Positions 19,517-28,009 of a stretch of DNA of 64,000 bases are shown piece by piece. Every line of letters starts with the position of its first letter. Within the stretch, counting starts at the first letter, position 1. The translations under genes and the position numbers were made by a program. Origin of the DNA: Luoshenia tenuis (GTDB lineage Bacteria; Bacillota; Clostridia; Christensenellales; GCA-900066905); NCBI RefSeq assembly GCF_014384745.1, contig NZ_JACRSO010000001.1, positions 806,001 through 870,000 of the forward strand, written 5' to 3'. The notes below the pieces were generated by a model. That model saw only the letters and a list, made by a program, of their open reading frames with translations. It did no database searches and was not told where the DNA came from.

Positions 19517-19547
19517 AAAAAAGCCCCCGCTTTAAGCGGGGGCTTTT
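19517..19547. terminator. Bidirectional intrinsic terminator
   Basis: AAAAGCCCCCGC pairs with GCGGGGGCTTTT around TTTAA. It serves the HAD gene and the convergent MFS gene, which ends six bases away. Confidence 0.88.
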
Positions 19548-19552
19548 GGTAG

Positions 19553-20740
19553 TTAGCTATGCGTCAGTTTGTATTTTTCTTTTTTATCATCAAGAATCTG
19601 TGTCATGCCGCCTATCAAAACCGTTACGGCAGATAGCAGATAAGTCCATAAGTAACCAAAGTAGGACGATACACCGCCCCACACTGCAGCGCCCAAACCA
19701 TTACCAACATCTCCTACCAGCATAAAGGTTGAGTTTGCAACACCGCGCCGGTTCTCGGCTACCAAACTTAACACCCTTACTTGCAATAATTGAATGACTA
19801 CGGTCATCCCGATGCCCAATAACAATGATGCAACCAGCATCCACCAAATGTCCTGTGCAAGGGCGATGATCAACGTCCCGACAAAGCATGCGGCAATTCC
19901 GCCCATGATAATCTTGTGCATGTCGAACCAGCGGGTCAGCCTCCCAGTCAAAAGCCGCATCACGATCATAACAATGTTGTTGAGCATAAAGAACAGGCTG
20001 ATTTGTGAGATCCCTCTTTCGATGCCGCAAGTCGCCAAAAAACTAGTTACCGAACTGTTGCCAAGGTAGACGAAAAAGCTGACCATCGAGGGTAGGAGGA
20101 TTGAAAACTCAATTATTGCAGATAATCTGACCTTCTTTTTAGGTTTGTCTATTTGGGATTCCGGATTAACCGGTTTTTGATATCGTTCCTTTACCAGCAC
20201 GGCGAACAATACCGAAATAGCAGCGCACAGAAATGCGCAGAAAAACAGCGTACGCGCCCCGAATGCCTCATAAATCGCAAAGCCAATGGTGGGTGTTACG
20301 GCAAATGCGATGGAGGAGGAAACACCAAAAAATCCCATTGCGTCCACCAGCCGCCGCTTGGGCGTAACGTCGGCTACGATGGTGGGCGGCACCGGAAAAA
20401 AAATGCCCTGCGAAACGCCGTGAAAGATGCGTAACATAAATAATCCCGTAAAATCCGTTACAAAGCAATATGCCAAGGCGTTGAGTGCGTATAGTGAGCT
20501 ACCTAAAAGCAGCATCTTTTTTCGCCCCCATCCGTCGATCAGGGGACCCATGACGATCCGTATGATGATGCCCGCGATCGTCAGACCCGTCATCATCATC
20601 CCGGTCAAAGCATTACTCCCTCCCAAATCGAGCACATATACGGGGAATATCACCTGAAATACATTATTAGTAAAGGAAGCAAAGGTGGATACCAATAGTA
20701 TGCAAATATAATCTTTAGACCAGAATTTTTCCTGTATCAT
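19553..20740 (-). CDS. MFS transporter, probable drug/metabolite exporter
   Basis: 395 residues with twelve predicted membrane segments and the MFS motif GPLIDGWGRKKMLLLGS between helices 2 and 3. The A+T-richer composition differs from the flanking genes and suggests acquisition. AGGAGAGG precedes the ATG. Its promoter has the 19-base spacer of MerR-activated promoters, and a MerR gene lies immediately upstream on the same strand. This fits a Bmr-like export system under effector control; the substrate is unknown. Confidence 0.85.
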   Translation of the reverse strand: MIQEKFWSKDYICILLVSTFASFTNNVFQVIFPVYVLDLGGSNALTGMMMTGLTIAGIIIRIVMGPLIDGWGRKKMLLLGSSLYALNALAYCFVTDFTGLFMLRIFHGVSQGIFFPVPPTIVADVTPKRRLVDAMGFFGVSSSIAFAVTPTIGFAIYEAFGARTLFFCAFLCAAISVLFAVLVKERYQKPVNPESQIDKPKKKVRLSAIIEFSILLPSMVSFFVYLGNSSVTSFLATCGIERGISQISLFFMLNNIVMIVMRLLTGRLTRWFDMHKIIMGGIAACFVGTLIIALAQDIWWMLVASLLLGIGMTVVIQLLQVRVLSLVAENRRGVANSTFMLVGDVGNGLGAAVWGGVSSYFGYLWTYLLSAVTVLIGGMTQILDDKKEKYKLTHS

Positions 20741-20807
20741 GTGTATCCTCTCCTATAAAAGCATGCAGTCCGAAAATTCGATCTGATATCTAGGCGTCAC
20801 GTTACCC

Positions 20808-20838
20808 ATTATACAGGTTGAAGTTGACTCAAAGTCAA
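20808..20838 (-). promoter_or_regulatory. MerR-type promoter/operator of the MFS gene
   Basis: Minus strand TTGACT (20833-20838), 19-base spacer, TATAAT (20808-20813). Dyads are present: TTGACT-N3-AGTCAA over the -35, and TTGA-N7-TCAA inside the spacer. An overlong 19-base spacer with internal dyad is the hallmark of promoters untwisted by MerR-family activators. Confidence 0.7.
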
Positions 20839-20853
20839 TAGCCAGTATCTATG

Positions 20854-20887
20854 AAAAAAGCGAAACGGACAACCGTTTCGCTTTTTT
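20854..20887 (-). terminator. Intrinsic terminator of the MerR gene
   Basis: AAAAAGCGAAACGG pairs with CCGTTTCGCTTTTT around ACAA, separating the MerR gene from the MFS promoter. Confidence 0.88.
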
Positions 20888-20904
20888 ATACAGATTATAG
20901 TTTC

Positions 20905-21723
20905 TTATATCTTTGCTGCCGATTGGATCGGAATCTGAATCTCCGTCAGCCACTTTTCTGGGTCCGGTTGATTCCACTTACCGTCGATATACCGCTCTCG
21001 GGGAAGGCCTGCCGTCCGGTAGCCATTGTCTTTCGCCCAGTTGAGGGCAAAGGCAAAGGCGCTGCCCACGCTTTCGTAAGGGCCCTGGTGGTAAACGGAG
21101 ATCACCTCCGTGGCGGGCAGCGTCTTAAACTTGATTGTATCCGTTTGCGTCCCAGCCGCGTTGACCGCCTGCCCGTATTCCACCAACATGTTCTCCGGCT
21201 TGTACTCCGGGTCTAAATAGGAGACATAGCAGTAGTCCGGTTCCACACAGGTAATGCCCGGGTTGGCCGCCAGGCATTCTTGCGCCGAGCCCAGAATAAA
21301 TGCCTCCAGCTGCGCGGGCGTGGGCACAAGGCCCTGTTTGTAGTACACCGTGTAAGAGGGCACTTGTTTGATGACCGCCTGATACTTCATAAATAATTCC
21401 TCCTTGCCGCTTTTGAGTAATGTGTCGATCCGGGCCAGCTGGCGCTGGATCTGCTGCAGTTCGCGGTGCATCTGCCCTCGGTGGCGCATCAGCATATCCT
21501 GTGCGTCCGCTCCGGACATGATCTGGCGCACCTCTTCCACGCCCAGACCCGCCTGCCGCAGCGCGACGATACGTTGCAGCGGGATCAGCTGCTCCGTAGT
21601 ATAGTACCGGTAACCGCTCTGCGCGTCCACAAAAGCGGGGTTGAGCAGCCCCACCTCGCCATAATAGCGCAGGGTCTTAATGGTGGTCTTGCTCAGTTGT
21701 GAAAATTCTCCGATCCGGTACAT
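20905..21723 (-). CDS. MerR-family regulator with GyrI-like effector-binding domain
   Basis: 272 residues. N-terminal MerR winged helix (about 1-70: YRIGEFSQLSKTTIKTLRYY, then GYRYYTTEQL), a dimerisation coiled coil (about 75-115), and a C-terminal GyrI/BmrR-type ligand pocket (about 120-272) with VISVYHQGPYESVGSAF. It resembles BmrR, which activates a multidrug exporter on binding hydrophobic cations. The adjacent MFS gene with its 19-base-spacer promoter is the likely target. Confidence 0.9.
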   Translation of the reverse strand: MYRIGEFSQLSKTTIKTLRYYGEVGLLNPAFVDAQSGYRYYTTEQLIPLQRIVALRQAGLGVEEVRQIMSGADAQDMLMRHRGQMHRELQQIQRQLARIDTLLKSGKEELFMKYQAVIKQVPSYTVYYKQGLVPTPAQLEAFILGSAQECLAANPGITCVEPDYCYVSYLDPEYKPENMLVEYGQAVNAAGTQTDTIKFKTLPATEVISVYHQGPYESVGSAFAFALNWAKDNGYRTAGLPRERYIDGKWNQPDPEKWLTEIQIPIQSAAKI

Positions 21724-21828
21724 CGCTTCGCGCCCCTTTCCCTTTCCGACAAACCCACTTTATCCCCTCCCCCAGCGGGAGAGTCAAGCGGCAAATCAAA
21801 ATCCGCCCCTTGGAGGGGCGGATCAACC

Positions 21829-22461
21829 TTACATGCGTTCTTTCAAATACTGTGCCAGCTGTGCCACATCCTGCTCATAAGTCTCTTTGAGCTTGTTATT
21901 ATAGATCACGCTGGCCGGGTGATAGAGTGGAAAGAGGATAAACTCTACCCCGCCCCCCGCCATCTGGCAGGGCCGCGGGCGCCCATGCTCGGCGCCAATG
22001 GTCAGCCGCCGGTCGCCCGCCAGCGCGCGCAGGGCCACATTGCCTAGGCTGGCGATCACCCGCGGGGAAACCAGGTTGATCTCCTCCCGCAAAAAGCGGG
22101 TGCACAGCAGCACCTCCTCCCGCTCCGGCGGGCGGTTGGAGAGCCGCCCGGTCTTTTCATTGCGCTTGGTGGGGCGAAATTTCACCGTATTGGTGATATA
22201 CAGCGCCTCCCGCTCCAAATGCACCAATTCCAAAAACCGGTCCAAGTTTTTTCCCGCGCTGCCCACAAAGGGGCGCTGGCGCAGGGTCTCCTGTTCGCCC
22301 GGGGCCTCGCCCACCAGCATCAGCTTGGCGCTTAAATTTCCCTCTCCAAACACCACGATCTTGGATTGATCCGGATAGATCTGCTCGATAAAATCCACGC
22401 AGGCCTGGCGGATCTGTTCATGTATCTTCTCCCGGCTCTGCGTTTGCGCTTTTGCCATCAT
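21829..22461 (-). CDS. Uracil-DNA glycosylase family protein lacking most Fe-S cysteines
   Basis: 210 residues with family-4-like UDG motifs: VGEAPGEQETLRQRPFVGSAG (about 50-70) and YHPASVI in the C-terminal region. The canonical N-terminal CxxC is absent and the cysteine after NTVK is phenylalanine (NTVKFRPTKRN). Only a cysteine near the fourth ligand position remains (LLCTRFL), so a 4Fe-4S cluster is unlikely. The 5' end overlaps the canonical paralogue by 44 bases. A second ATG one codon later is equally good. It may be a divergent glycosylase or have another role. Confidence 0.82.
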   Translation of the reverse strand: MMAKAQTQSREKIHEQIRQACVDFIEQIYPDQSKIVVFGEGNLSAKLMLVGEAPGEQETLRQRPFVGSAGKNLDRFLELVHLEREALYITNTVKFRPTKRNEKTGRLSNRPPEREEVLLCTRFLREEINLVSPRVIASLGNVALRALAGDRRLTIGAEHGRPRPCQMAGGGVEFILFPLYHPASVIYNNKLKETYEQDVAQLAQYLKERM

Positions 22462-23035
22462 CTTGCTCCTCTTCTTCCAATTCCATTGCTCTAAGCCGTT
22501 CCCGGATGGACTTAAAGTCCTCCCAGGCCTCCCGCTTTTTTTCCGGTGCGCGCAGCAGCGCCGCCGGGTGATAGGTGGCCATCATCCATACGCCCTTGCG
22601 CTGTACCCACTTTCCCCTGTCCCGGGTGATGCGTACCTCCCCGCCCAGGCAATAGCGCGCCGCAGTGGCCCCTAGGCAAATGATGATCCGGGGCGATACC
22701 AGCCCTACCTGCGCCCGGAGATAGGGCAGGCAGGCGGCGGCCTCATCCGGCGTAGGCACTCGGTTTCCCGGCGGGCGGCACTTCACAATGTTGGCGATAT
22801 AGACCTGTTCGCGTTTTAAGGCGATGGCGGCCAGCATCTTGTCCAGCAGTTGCCCCGCCGGGCCTACAAAGGGCCTGCCCTGCAGATCCTCCTGTGCGCC
22901 CGGCCCTTCGCCTACAAACATGATCCGGGCCTGCAGATCCCCTTCTCCCGGCGCAGGGTTGGTTCGCGCGCGGCAAAGTCCACACTTCGTGCAACCGTCG
23001 ATCTGCGCCAATAATTCCGCCCAGGAAACCTGCAT
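22418..23035 (-). CDS. Type 4 uracil-DNA glycosylase (4Fe-4S)
   Basis: 205 residues from the ATG at 23033-23035. An AGGGGC-type site precedes it; upstream ATGs lack one. Motif A is VGEGPGAQEDLQGRPFVGPAG and motif B is TYHPAALLR. All four cluster cysteines are present: CTKC near residue 14, NIVKCRPP and AAACLPYL. It removes uracil from DNA in base-excision repair. It is translated with the overlapping paralogue downstream. Confidence 0.92.
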   Translation of the reverse strand: MQVSWAELLAQIDGCTKCGLCRARTNPAPGEGDLQARIMFVGEGPGAQEDLQGRPFVGPAGQLLDKMLAAIALKREQVYIANIVKCRPPGNRVPTPDEAAACLPYLRAQVGLVSPRIIICLGATAARYCLGGEVRITRDRGKWVQRKGVWMMATYHPAALLRAPEKKREAWEDFKSIRERLRAMELEEEEQDDGKSANAEPGEDT

Positions 23036-23149
23036 GCCCCTACGCCCCTTTTCATGCTTTTTTTGCATTATTCGGGAAGGGAGGCTGATAATCCTTTTTA
23101 TTGTACCCATTTGCCGGTTTTTCATCGAACCCATGGAAAAATATCGCTG

Positions 23150-23175
23150 AAAAAAAAGATGCCCCGGCGGGCACC
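23150..23175 (-). terminator. Intrinsic terminator of bofA-like gene
   Basis: Minus strand GGTGCCC pairs with GGGCATC (one wobble) around GCCG, followed by eight T, directly after the stop. Confidence 0.8.
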
Positions 23176-23184
23176 TTCTTTTTT

Positions 23185-23472
23185 TTATAAGATCATCTGT
23201 AAGATCAGCAATAGGATGATCCCGGGTATCCCCAAAAACCCTGCGATCAGCGCGGTGACAAAATTGATGGCGATATTAACGCCGAAAAAGCCGCCGACCA
23301 CGTTTAAACCCCAGAGCATCAGCCCGCCCAGCAAGCCGTTATAGATAAAACGCAGCACCATTTTGAACGGCACCAGCAGCAGATAGCCGACTACGTACAA
23401 CAAAACCAATCCCAATGCATAGGCGATGATCGCCTCATAGGGAATACTCAAACCCATCAACAATCCCCCCAT
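23185..23472 (-). CDS. BofA-family protein (pro-sigma-K processing inhibitor type)
   Basis: 95 residues if started at 23472; an ATG at 23457 (GGGGGGA upstream) gives 90. Two or three membrane helices are followed by the family signature NGLLGGLMLWGLNVVGGFFG, then INFVTALIAGFLGIPGIILLLILQ. In Bacillus, BofA holds the SpoIVFB protease inactive in the forespore membrane. In Clostridia the family occurs more widely with less defined roles. Here it stands alone, not beside recR as in Bacillus. Confidence 0.85.
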   Translation of the reverse strand: MGGLLMGLSIPYEAIIAYALGLVLLYVVGYLLLVPFKMVLRFIYNGLLGGLMLWGLNVVGGFFGVNIAINFVTALIAGFLGIPGIILLLILQMIL

Positions 23473-23543
23473 CTTCCCGCCTTGTCCTATCCTATGCATA
23501 TGCTCCTTGCGATATTCGCTCTGCATGCGTCCCGAAAAGGGGA

Positions 23544-23576
23544 TAAAAAAAGCCGCGCCCCATAGGGGTACGGCTT
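23544..23576 (-). terminator. Intrinsic terminator of the hppA-pit-DUF47 operon
   Basis: Minus strand AGCCG-T-A-CCCC pairs with GGGG-C-G-CGGCT around TAT, followed by seven T. Confidence 0.75.
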
Positions 23577-23637
23577 CATGCCTTTTTACCCCGCGCTAAG
23601 GAGGAGCGCCGGGCAAAAAGGCTTGGTGGGCTTAAAC

Positions 23638-24252
23638 TTACCGGTTCTTCATCGCCATGGCTTCTAGAAGATCGGCGACCTCTTCGCCTGCATCGAGCAC
23701 CTGCTCCATGATGTCGAAGATCTCTTTCCACTGGAGGATGGTCAACGGATCGCCCCGGTGGAACAGGTCCTTTACCAGGTGGCGGTGCAGCGTGTCGCCC
23801 TTGGCCTCAATGGAGTTGACCTCTACGATATAGGTACTCAGCTTCTGGGAATTCTTGAATTGATTAAATTCCCCCACCGCCTTGACCAATGCCTCCATGG
23901 CCTGCAAAATCAATTCCGCCATCTCTACCGCGCCCGGGCGTATGGTGTCTACGCACAACATATCAAATGCGTTGGCCGCATCTTCGATGGCATCGGTAAT
24001 ATCGTCGATCCCTTTGGCGATCGCCAGCAGATCCTCCCGATCGATAGGGGTAATAAACGCCGCATTCAGCTTCTTTAAAAGGATATGCAGCAGGTCGTCG
24101 CAGGCGTGTTCGATATCGTGTATCTTCCCGCAGCGCTCCGGTACCTGGTCATACACCACCACCAGTTCGTGGAGCTTGCGCGCCGCCTCATGCGTGCAGG
24201 CGATCATTTTCGAAAGCAATTCAAAATAATCCGCATCTTTTTTGATCTTCAT
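23638..24252 (-). CDS. DUF47 (PhoU-like) phosphate-transport accessory protein
   Basis: 204 residues, all helical, matching DUF47/YkaA proteins that accompany PiT carriers. Features include the acidic metal-binding runs of PhoU-like folds (EHACDDLLH, KGIDDITDAIEDAANAFD). It probably regulates the adjacent phosphate transporter. It is last in the operon, 24 bases after pit, with GGGAGGT before the ATG. Confidence 0.9.
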   Translation of the reverse strand: MKIKKDADYFELLSKMIACTHEAARKLHELVVVYDQVPERCGKIHDIEHACDDLLHILLKKLNAAFITPIDREDLLAIAKGIDDITDAIEDAANAFDMLCVDTIRPGAVEMAELILQAMEALVKAVGEFNQFKNSQKLSTYIVEVNSIEAKGDTLHRHLVKDLFHRGDPLTILQWKEIFDIMEQVLDAGEEVADLLEAMAMKNR

Positions 24253-24276
24253 CCCTTACCTCCCCAATCCTCACAG

Positions 24277-25296
24277 CTAAAACAAGTGCAAAAACAGCTT
24301 GGCCATCCCATAGCCGATCAGGCCGCAGCCCGGAAAAGTCAATACCCAGGCCAATATCATCTCGCGGGCTACGCCCCAATTCACGCTGGAAAAACGGCGT
24401 GCCGCGCCCACCCCCATGATCGCCGTGGTCTTGGTGTGGGTGGTGGATACCGGGAGCCCGGTCAGCGAGCTGAGCAGCAGGCATCCGCCCGCCGCCAGGT
24501 CCGAAGCAAAGCCTTGATACTTTTGCAGATGGACCATGTCAAATCCAACGGCTTTGATGATGCGCCAGCCCCCGACCAAGGTGCCCAGCCCCATCACGGC
24601 TGAGCAAAGTACCATCACCCACAGCGGGATGTCAAAGGTACCGCCGGCATTTTTTTGTACCATGCCATTTAAAAACAACGCCAGCATCATCACGCCCATG
24701 AACTTTTGCCCGTCCTGTGCCCCGTGCAAAAACGCCATGCCGCAGGCTGAAACAGCCTGTCCTGCGGTAAAGAACCGCTCGGTCCTGCGCCGGTCCGCCC
24801 GATAGAACAGCCGGGCAATCAGCTTGGCAAAGCCAAAGCCGGCCCCAAAACCCAGTACGGAGGAAACGGCAAGGCCGATCAGCACCTTTTGCCATTCGCC
24901 CATGTTGATGGCGCCGATCCCACCCAGGGCCATCGCCGCGCCCGTCAATCCGGCGATCAGCGCGTGGCTCTCGCTGGTGGGTATGCCAAAGGCCCAGGCC
25001 GCCACGGCCCATACCACGATGGCAAACATGGCCGCAGCCATGACGATGAGCGCATCGCTATGGGAGGCGGAGGAAAAATCCACCATGTTCGACAGGGTGT
25101 CGGCTACCTGCGTGGAGATAGCGGTCATCAGCAGCACGCCTAAAAAGTTGAAGATCATGGCCACCAGGATAGCCGTGCGGGGCCGAAACACCCTTGTAGC
25201 TACCGCGCTGCCGATGGCGTTGGGCGCATCCGTCCAACCGTTGACAAAGACTACGCCCAACACCAGCAGCATACTGATCAAAAACGCAAGATTCAT
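24277..25296 (-). CDS. pit: PiT-family inorganic phosphate transporter
   Basis: 339 residues with about ten membrane segments. The duplicated PiT signature is present: VNGWTDAPNAIGSAVATRV near the N-terminus and GAQDGQKFMGVMML in the second half. It is a cation-coupled low-affinity phosphate symporter in the cytoplasmic membrane. It lies 15 bases after the pyrophosphatase gene and before DUF47, so supply of an ion gradient, phosphate uptake and control share one transcript. Confidence 0.93.
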   Translation of the reverse strand: MNLAFLISMLLVLGVVFVNGWTDAPNAIGSAVATRVFRPRTAILVAMIFNFLGVLLMTAISTQVADTLSNMVDFSSASHSDALIVMAAAMFAIVVWAVAAWAFGIPTSESHALIAGLTGAAMALGGIGAINMGEWQKVLIGLAVSSVLGFGAGFGFAKLIARLFYRADRRRTERFFTAGQAVSACGMAFLHGAQDGQKFMGVMMLALFLNGMVQKNAGGTFDIPLWVMVLCSAVMGLGTLVGGWRIIKAVGFDMVHLQKYQGFASDLAAGGCLLLSSLTGLPVSTTHTKTTAIMGVGAARRFSSVNWGVAREMILAWVLTFPGCGLIGYGMAKLFLHLF

Positions 25297-25311
25297 ATTT
25301 TCCCCTTTGTG

Positions 25312-27348
25312 TTAGAAGATGGATATGGCGATGAACAGCGCCGCCGCCAGCGAGGATACCAGAGAGACGACCGTCACCTGCGTGTTGAGGGAGGGCCCTG
25401 CCGTATCCTTAAACGGATCGCCTACCGTATCGCCGATGACCGCCGCTTTGTGCGCGGGCGAGCCCTTGCCACCGCAGTGTCCGGCTTCGATATACTTTTT
25501 GGCGTTGTCCCACAGGCCGCCGGCGTTGCTCATCAGCATGGCTAGCAGCAGCCCGGAAACGATATTGCCAGCCAGAAAGCCCCCTACCGCGGCCACCCCG
25601 CCGATAAAGCCTACGACCAGCGTGGCGACGATGGCCATCAACCCCGCGGGGATCAGCTCGCGCACCGCGCCTACCGTGGCGATGTCGATACAGCGGTCAT
25701 AGTCCGGCAAAACGCCCTGTTTACCCTCTTTCAGGCCCGGAATGGTATTAAACTGGCGATGGATCTCGGCAACCATCTTTTGCGAGTTGCGGTTGACCCC
25801 CATCATCAGCATGGCGGCAAATACCGCCGGGATGGCCGCGCCGATCAGCATGCCGAAAAAGATCAGCGGATCCATCATGTCAAAGACCAGCGTCTGCCCT
25901 GTGGCATTGTACACGATCTCGCGGAAAGCGCCCAGCAGCGCAATGACCGTAAGCCCCGCCGCGCCGATGGCAAAGCCCTTGGTGATGGCCTTAGAGGTAT
26001 TGCCCGCCGCATCCAGTTCATCGGTGATCTTCAGCACTTCTTCGCCCAGGCCGCCCATTTCAGCCACGCCCCGCGCGTTATCCACAATGGGGCCATAGGC
26101 GTCGTTAGAAATGATCATGCCTACGATAGCCAGCATGCCGATGGCGCTCATCGATACGCCCAGCATGGCGTACCCTGCGCCCATGGGCTCGCAAAGCTTA
26201 AAGGCGATCAGCGCGGCTGCGCCGATACCAGCCAGGGAGGGCAGGGCGCTGATCAGCCCGTAGGAAATGCCCGAGAGGATGGTAAAGGCCGGCCCGCTCT
26301 CACAGGCGTGGGCCACACGCGCCACAGGCTTGCGGTTATCGCCGGTAAAATAGTCGCTGGTCAGGCCGATCACAACGCCGGCGACCATCCCTACCACCGT
26401 GGCGCCCCACAGCCGCAGGTCGAAATGATAGATCATAGAAGCTACAAACGTCAAAACCGCGAAGATCCCGCAGGTTAAATAGGTGCCGCGGTTCAGCGCC
26501 GCGCCTGGGTTGCCCTTTTTGCCCACCCGCGCCGTCAGCACGCCAATGATGGAGGCCAAAAGCCCCAGCGCGCCGAAGCAGAACAGCAGGTCTACCTGGC
26601 CCAGCGGCAGCGCGATGACCATGGCTGCGGCGATGGCCGCGATGTTGGAGTCGAACAGGTCCGCGCCCATGCCGGCCACGTCGCCCACATTGTCCCCCAC
26701 ATTATCGGCAATCACGGCGGGGTTGCGCGGGTCATCCTCCGGGATGCCCAGCTCCACCTTACCGGTCAGGTCGGCGGCGATATCGGCCGTCTTGGTAAAG
26801 ATGCCGCCGCCCGCCTTGGCAAACAGCGCCAGGGAGCTTGCGCCAAAGCTGAAGGCCAGCACGATATTGGGGTCACTGGTCAAAAGGTACAGCACAGCCG
26901 CCCCAAACAGCGAGCTGCCCACCACCGCCATCCCCATAACGGCGCCGCCCCGGAAGCCCGCCATGTAGGAGGGGGCCAGCCCCTGGCGCGCAGCGGTCGC
27001 CGCGCGTACGTTGGCGATGGTGGCAATGCTGATGCCGATCACCCCGGCCAGCGCGCTCAATACCGAGCCCAGGATGTATGCGGCGGCCATGCCCAGGTTC
27101 TCCAGGATCGAGCCCATCCAGAAAGGTATGGGGAAAAACAGCACCAGCAGCAGCGCAACAACGCCCACGAAGATCGCAAGGATGCGGTATTCCCGTTTAA
27201 GAAAGGCGAACGCGCCCTTTCGGATCAGCATCCCTACATGACGCAGCGGCCCTTCGGCAACGGGTAATTTTGAGACCCACCGGTAAAAATATCCGGCTAC
27301 GATAAAAGCTAAAGCGGAAATCAGAATTGCAAAAAGCGCCCAATTCAT
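25312..27348 (-). CDS. hppA: Membrane-bound cation-pumping pyrophosphatase, K+-independent type
   Basis: 678 residues from the ATG at 27346-27348 (AAAAGG nine bases upstream; the longer frame has none). About sixteen membrane helices. The PPi/Mg site includes FTKTADIAADLTGKVE, DDPRNPAVIADNVGDNVGD and, late, KKYIEAGHCGGKG with HKAAVIGDTVGDPFKDT. GNTSKAITKG carries lysine and threonine at the two positions that mark K+-independent enzymes, a group of proton pumps. The ion is therefore inferred to be H+. It hydrolyses PPi to Pi while energising the membrane. Confidence 0.95.
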   Translation of the reverse strand: MNWALFAILISALAFIVAGYFYRWVSKLPVAEGPLRHVGMLIRKGAFAFLKREYRILAIFVGVVALLLVLFFPIPFWMGSILENLGMAAAYILGSVLSALAGVIGISIATIANVRAATAARQGLAPSYMAGFRGGAVMGMAVVGSSLFGAAVLYLLTSDPNIVLAFSFGASSLALFAKAGGGIFTKTADIAADLTGKVELGIPEDDPRNPAVIADNVGDNVGDVAGMGADLFDSNIAAIAAAMVIALPLGQVDLLFCFGALGLLASIIGVLTARVGKKGNPGAALNRGTYLTCGIFAVLTFVASMIYHFDLRLWGATVVGMVAGVVIGLTSDYFTGDNRKPVARVAHACESGPAFTILSGISYGLISALPSLAGIGAAALIAFKLCEPMGAGYAMLGVSMSAIGMLAIVGMIISNDAYGPIVDNARGVAEMGGLGEEVLKITDELDAAGNTSKAITKGFAIGAAGLTVIALLGAFREIVYNATGQTLVFDMMDPLIFFGMLIGAAIPAVFAAMLMMGVNRNSQKMVAEIHRQFNTIPGLKEGKQGVLPDYDRCIDIATVGAVRELIPAGLMAIVATLVVGFIGGVAAVGGFLAGNIVSGLLLAMLMSNAGGLWDNAKKYIEAGHCGGKGSPAHKAAVIGDTVGDPFKDTAGPSLNTQVTVVSLVSSLAAALFIAISIF

Positions 27349-27501
27349 CAAGATCATCCTTTTCACGTCTAACGCTAAATTTTGGCCATACACGGCTAAA
27401 ACGGTAACAGGAGCTAAAGACAGCCTACCAAAATCATATGGCAAAATGCTGCCGCCTAGTCCAGCCGCACAAAATACCGCGTATGAGGTTGTGTAAAAAA
27501 G

Positions 27502-27882
27502 TTAGATAGAAAAGGCCTTTGGAGGTGCATGCCCGCCCAGCGACCGGGCGATGATAGAAGATTTGAAAGCGGTATAAGAATGCCCCAGCCGGTAGCACAC
27601 CAACATGCGGAACATACATAGCGATAGCGCTACGATAGCCACAAATAGCAGGATCAGACGCAGCCCGGAAAAGCCAAAGCTCTCTCCAGCACGGGGCAAA
27701 AGCACCTCGTCAGCGGTCACCACATCCCCAGTGCGCAGCGCAGCCTGCGTAAATGGATCAGCAACGCTACCCTGCGGATGAGCCGCTCCGGAAGTTAAAT
27801 CCATATTGCCCGCCATGGGAAGGAACAGCAGCGCCAGCACGGCGAACAGAGCGATCCAATGGATCCACCGATTCTTGTGCAC
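27502..27882 (-). CDS. Hypothetical membrane protein, two transmembrane segments
   Basis: 126 residues starting with GTG (27880-27882), seven bases after GGGGGG. A hydrophobic segment lies at about 8-25 and another at about 75-98, with a polar extracytoplasmic loop between them and a short basic tail. No family is recognised. It has its own strong promoter set in a cluster of TGTCAAA repeats, so it is probably a specifically regulated envelope protein. Confidence 0.6.
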   Translation of the reverse strand: MHKNRWIHWIALFAVLALLFLPMAGNMDLTSGAAHPQGSVADPFTQAALRTGDVVTADEVLLPRAGESFGFSGLRLILLFVAIVALSLCMFRMLVCYRLGHSYTAFKSSIIARSLGGHAPPKAFSI

Positions 27883-27948
27883 GCGCTATCCCCCCTCATC
27901 CATCCTATTTTAGGGTATCCTGCCGAAAAAACAAATTTTACTCCTTAT

Positions 27949-27996
27949 ATTATATGGACAGCATCTGTCAAATGTCAAACCTTATTTGACAGATGC
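27949..27996 (-). promoter_or_regulatory. Promoter and repeat operator upstream of the membrane protein
   Basis: Minus strand TTGACA (27973-27978), 18-base spacer, TATAAT (27949-27954). GCATCTGTCAAAT (27961-27973) and ATTTGACAGATGC (27984-27996) form a perfect 13-base inverted repeat overlapping the -35. A further TTGACAAATG follows at 27997-28006. Confidence 0.65.
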
Positions 27997-28009
27997 TTGA
28001 CAAATGTAT

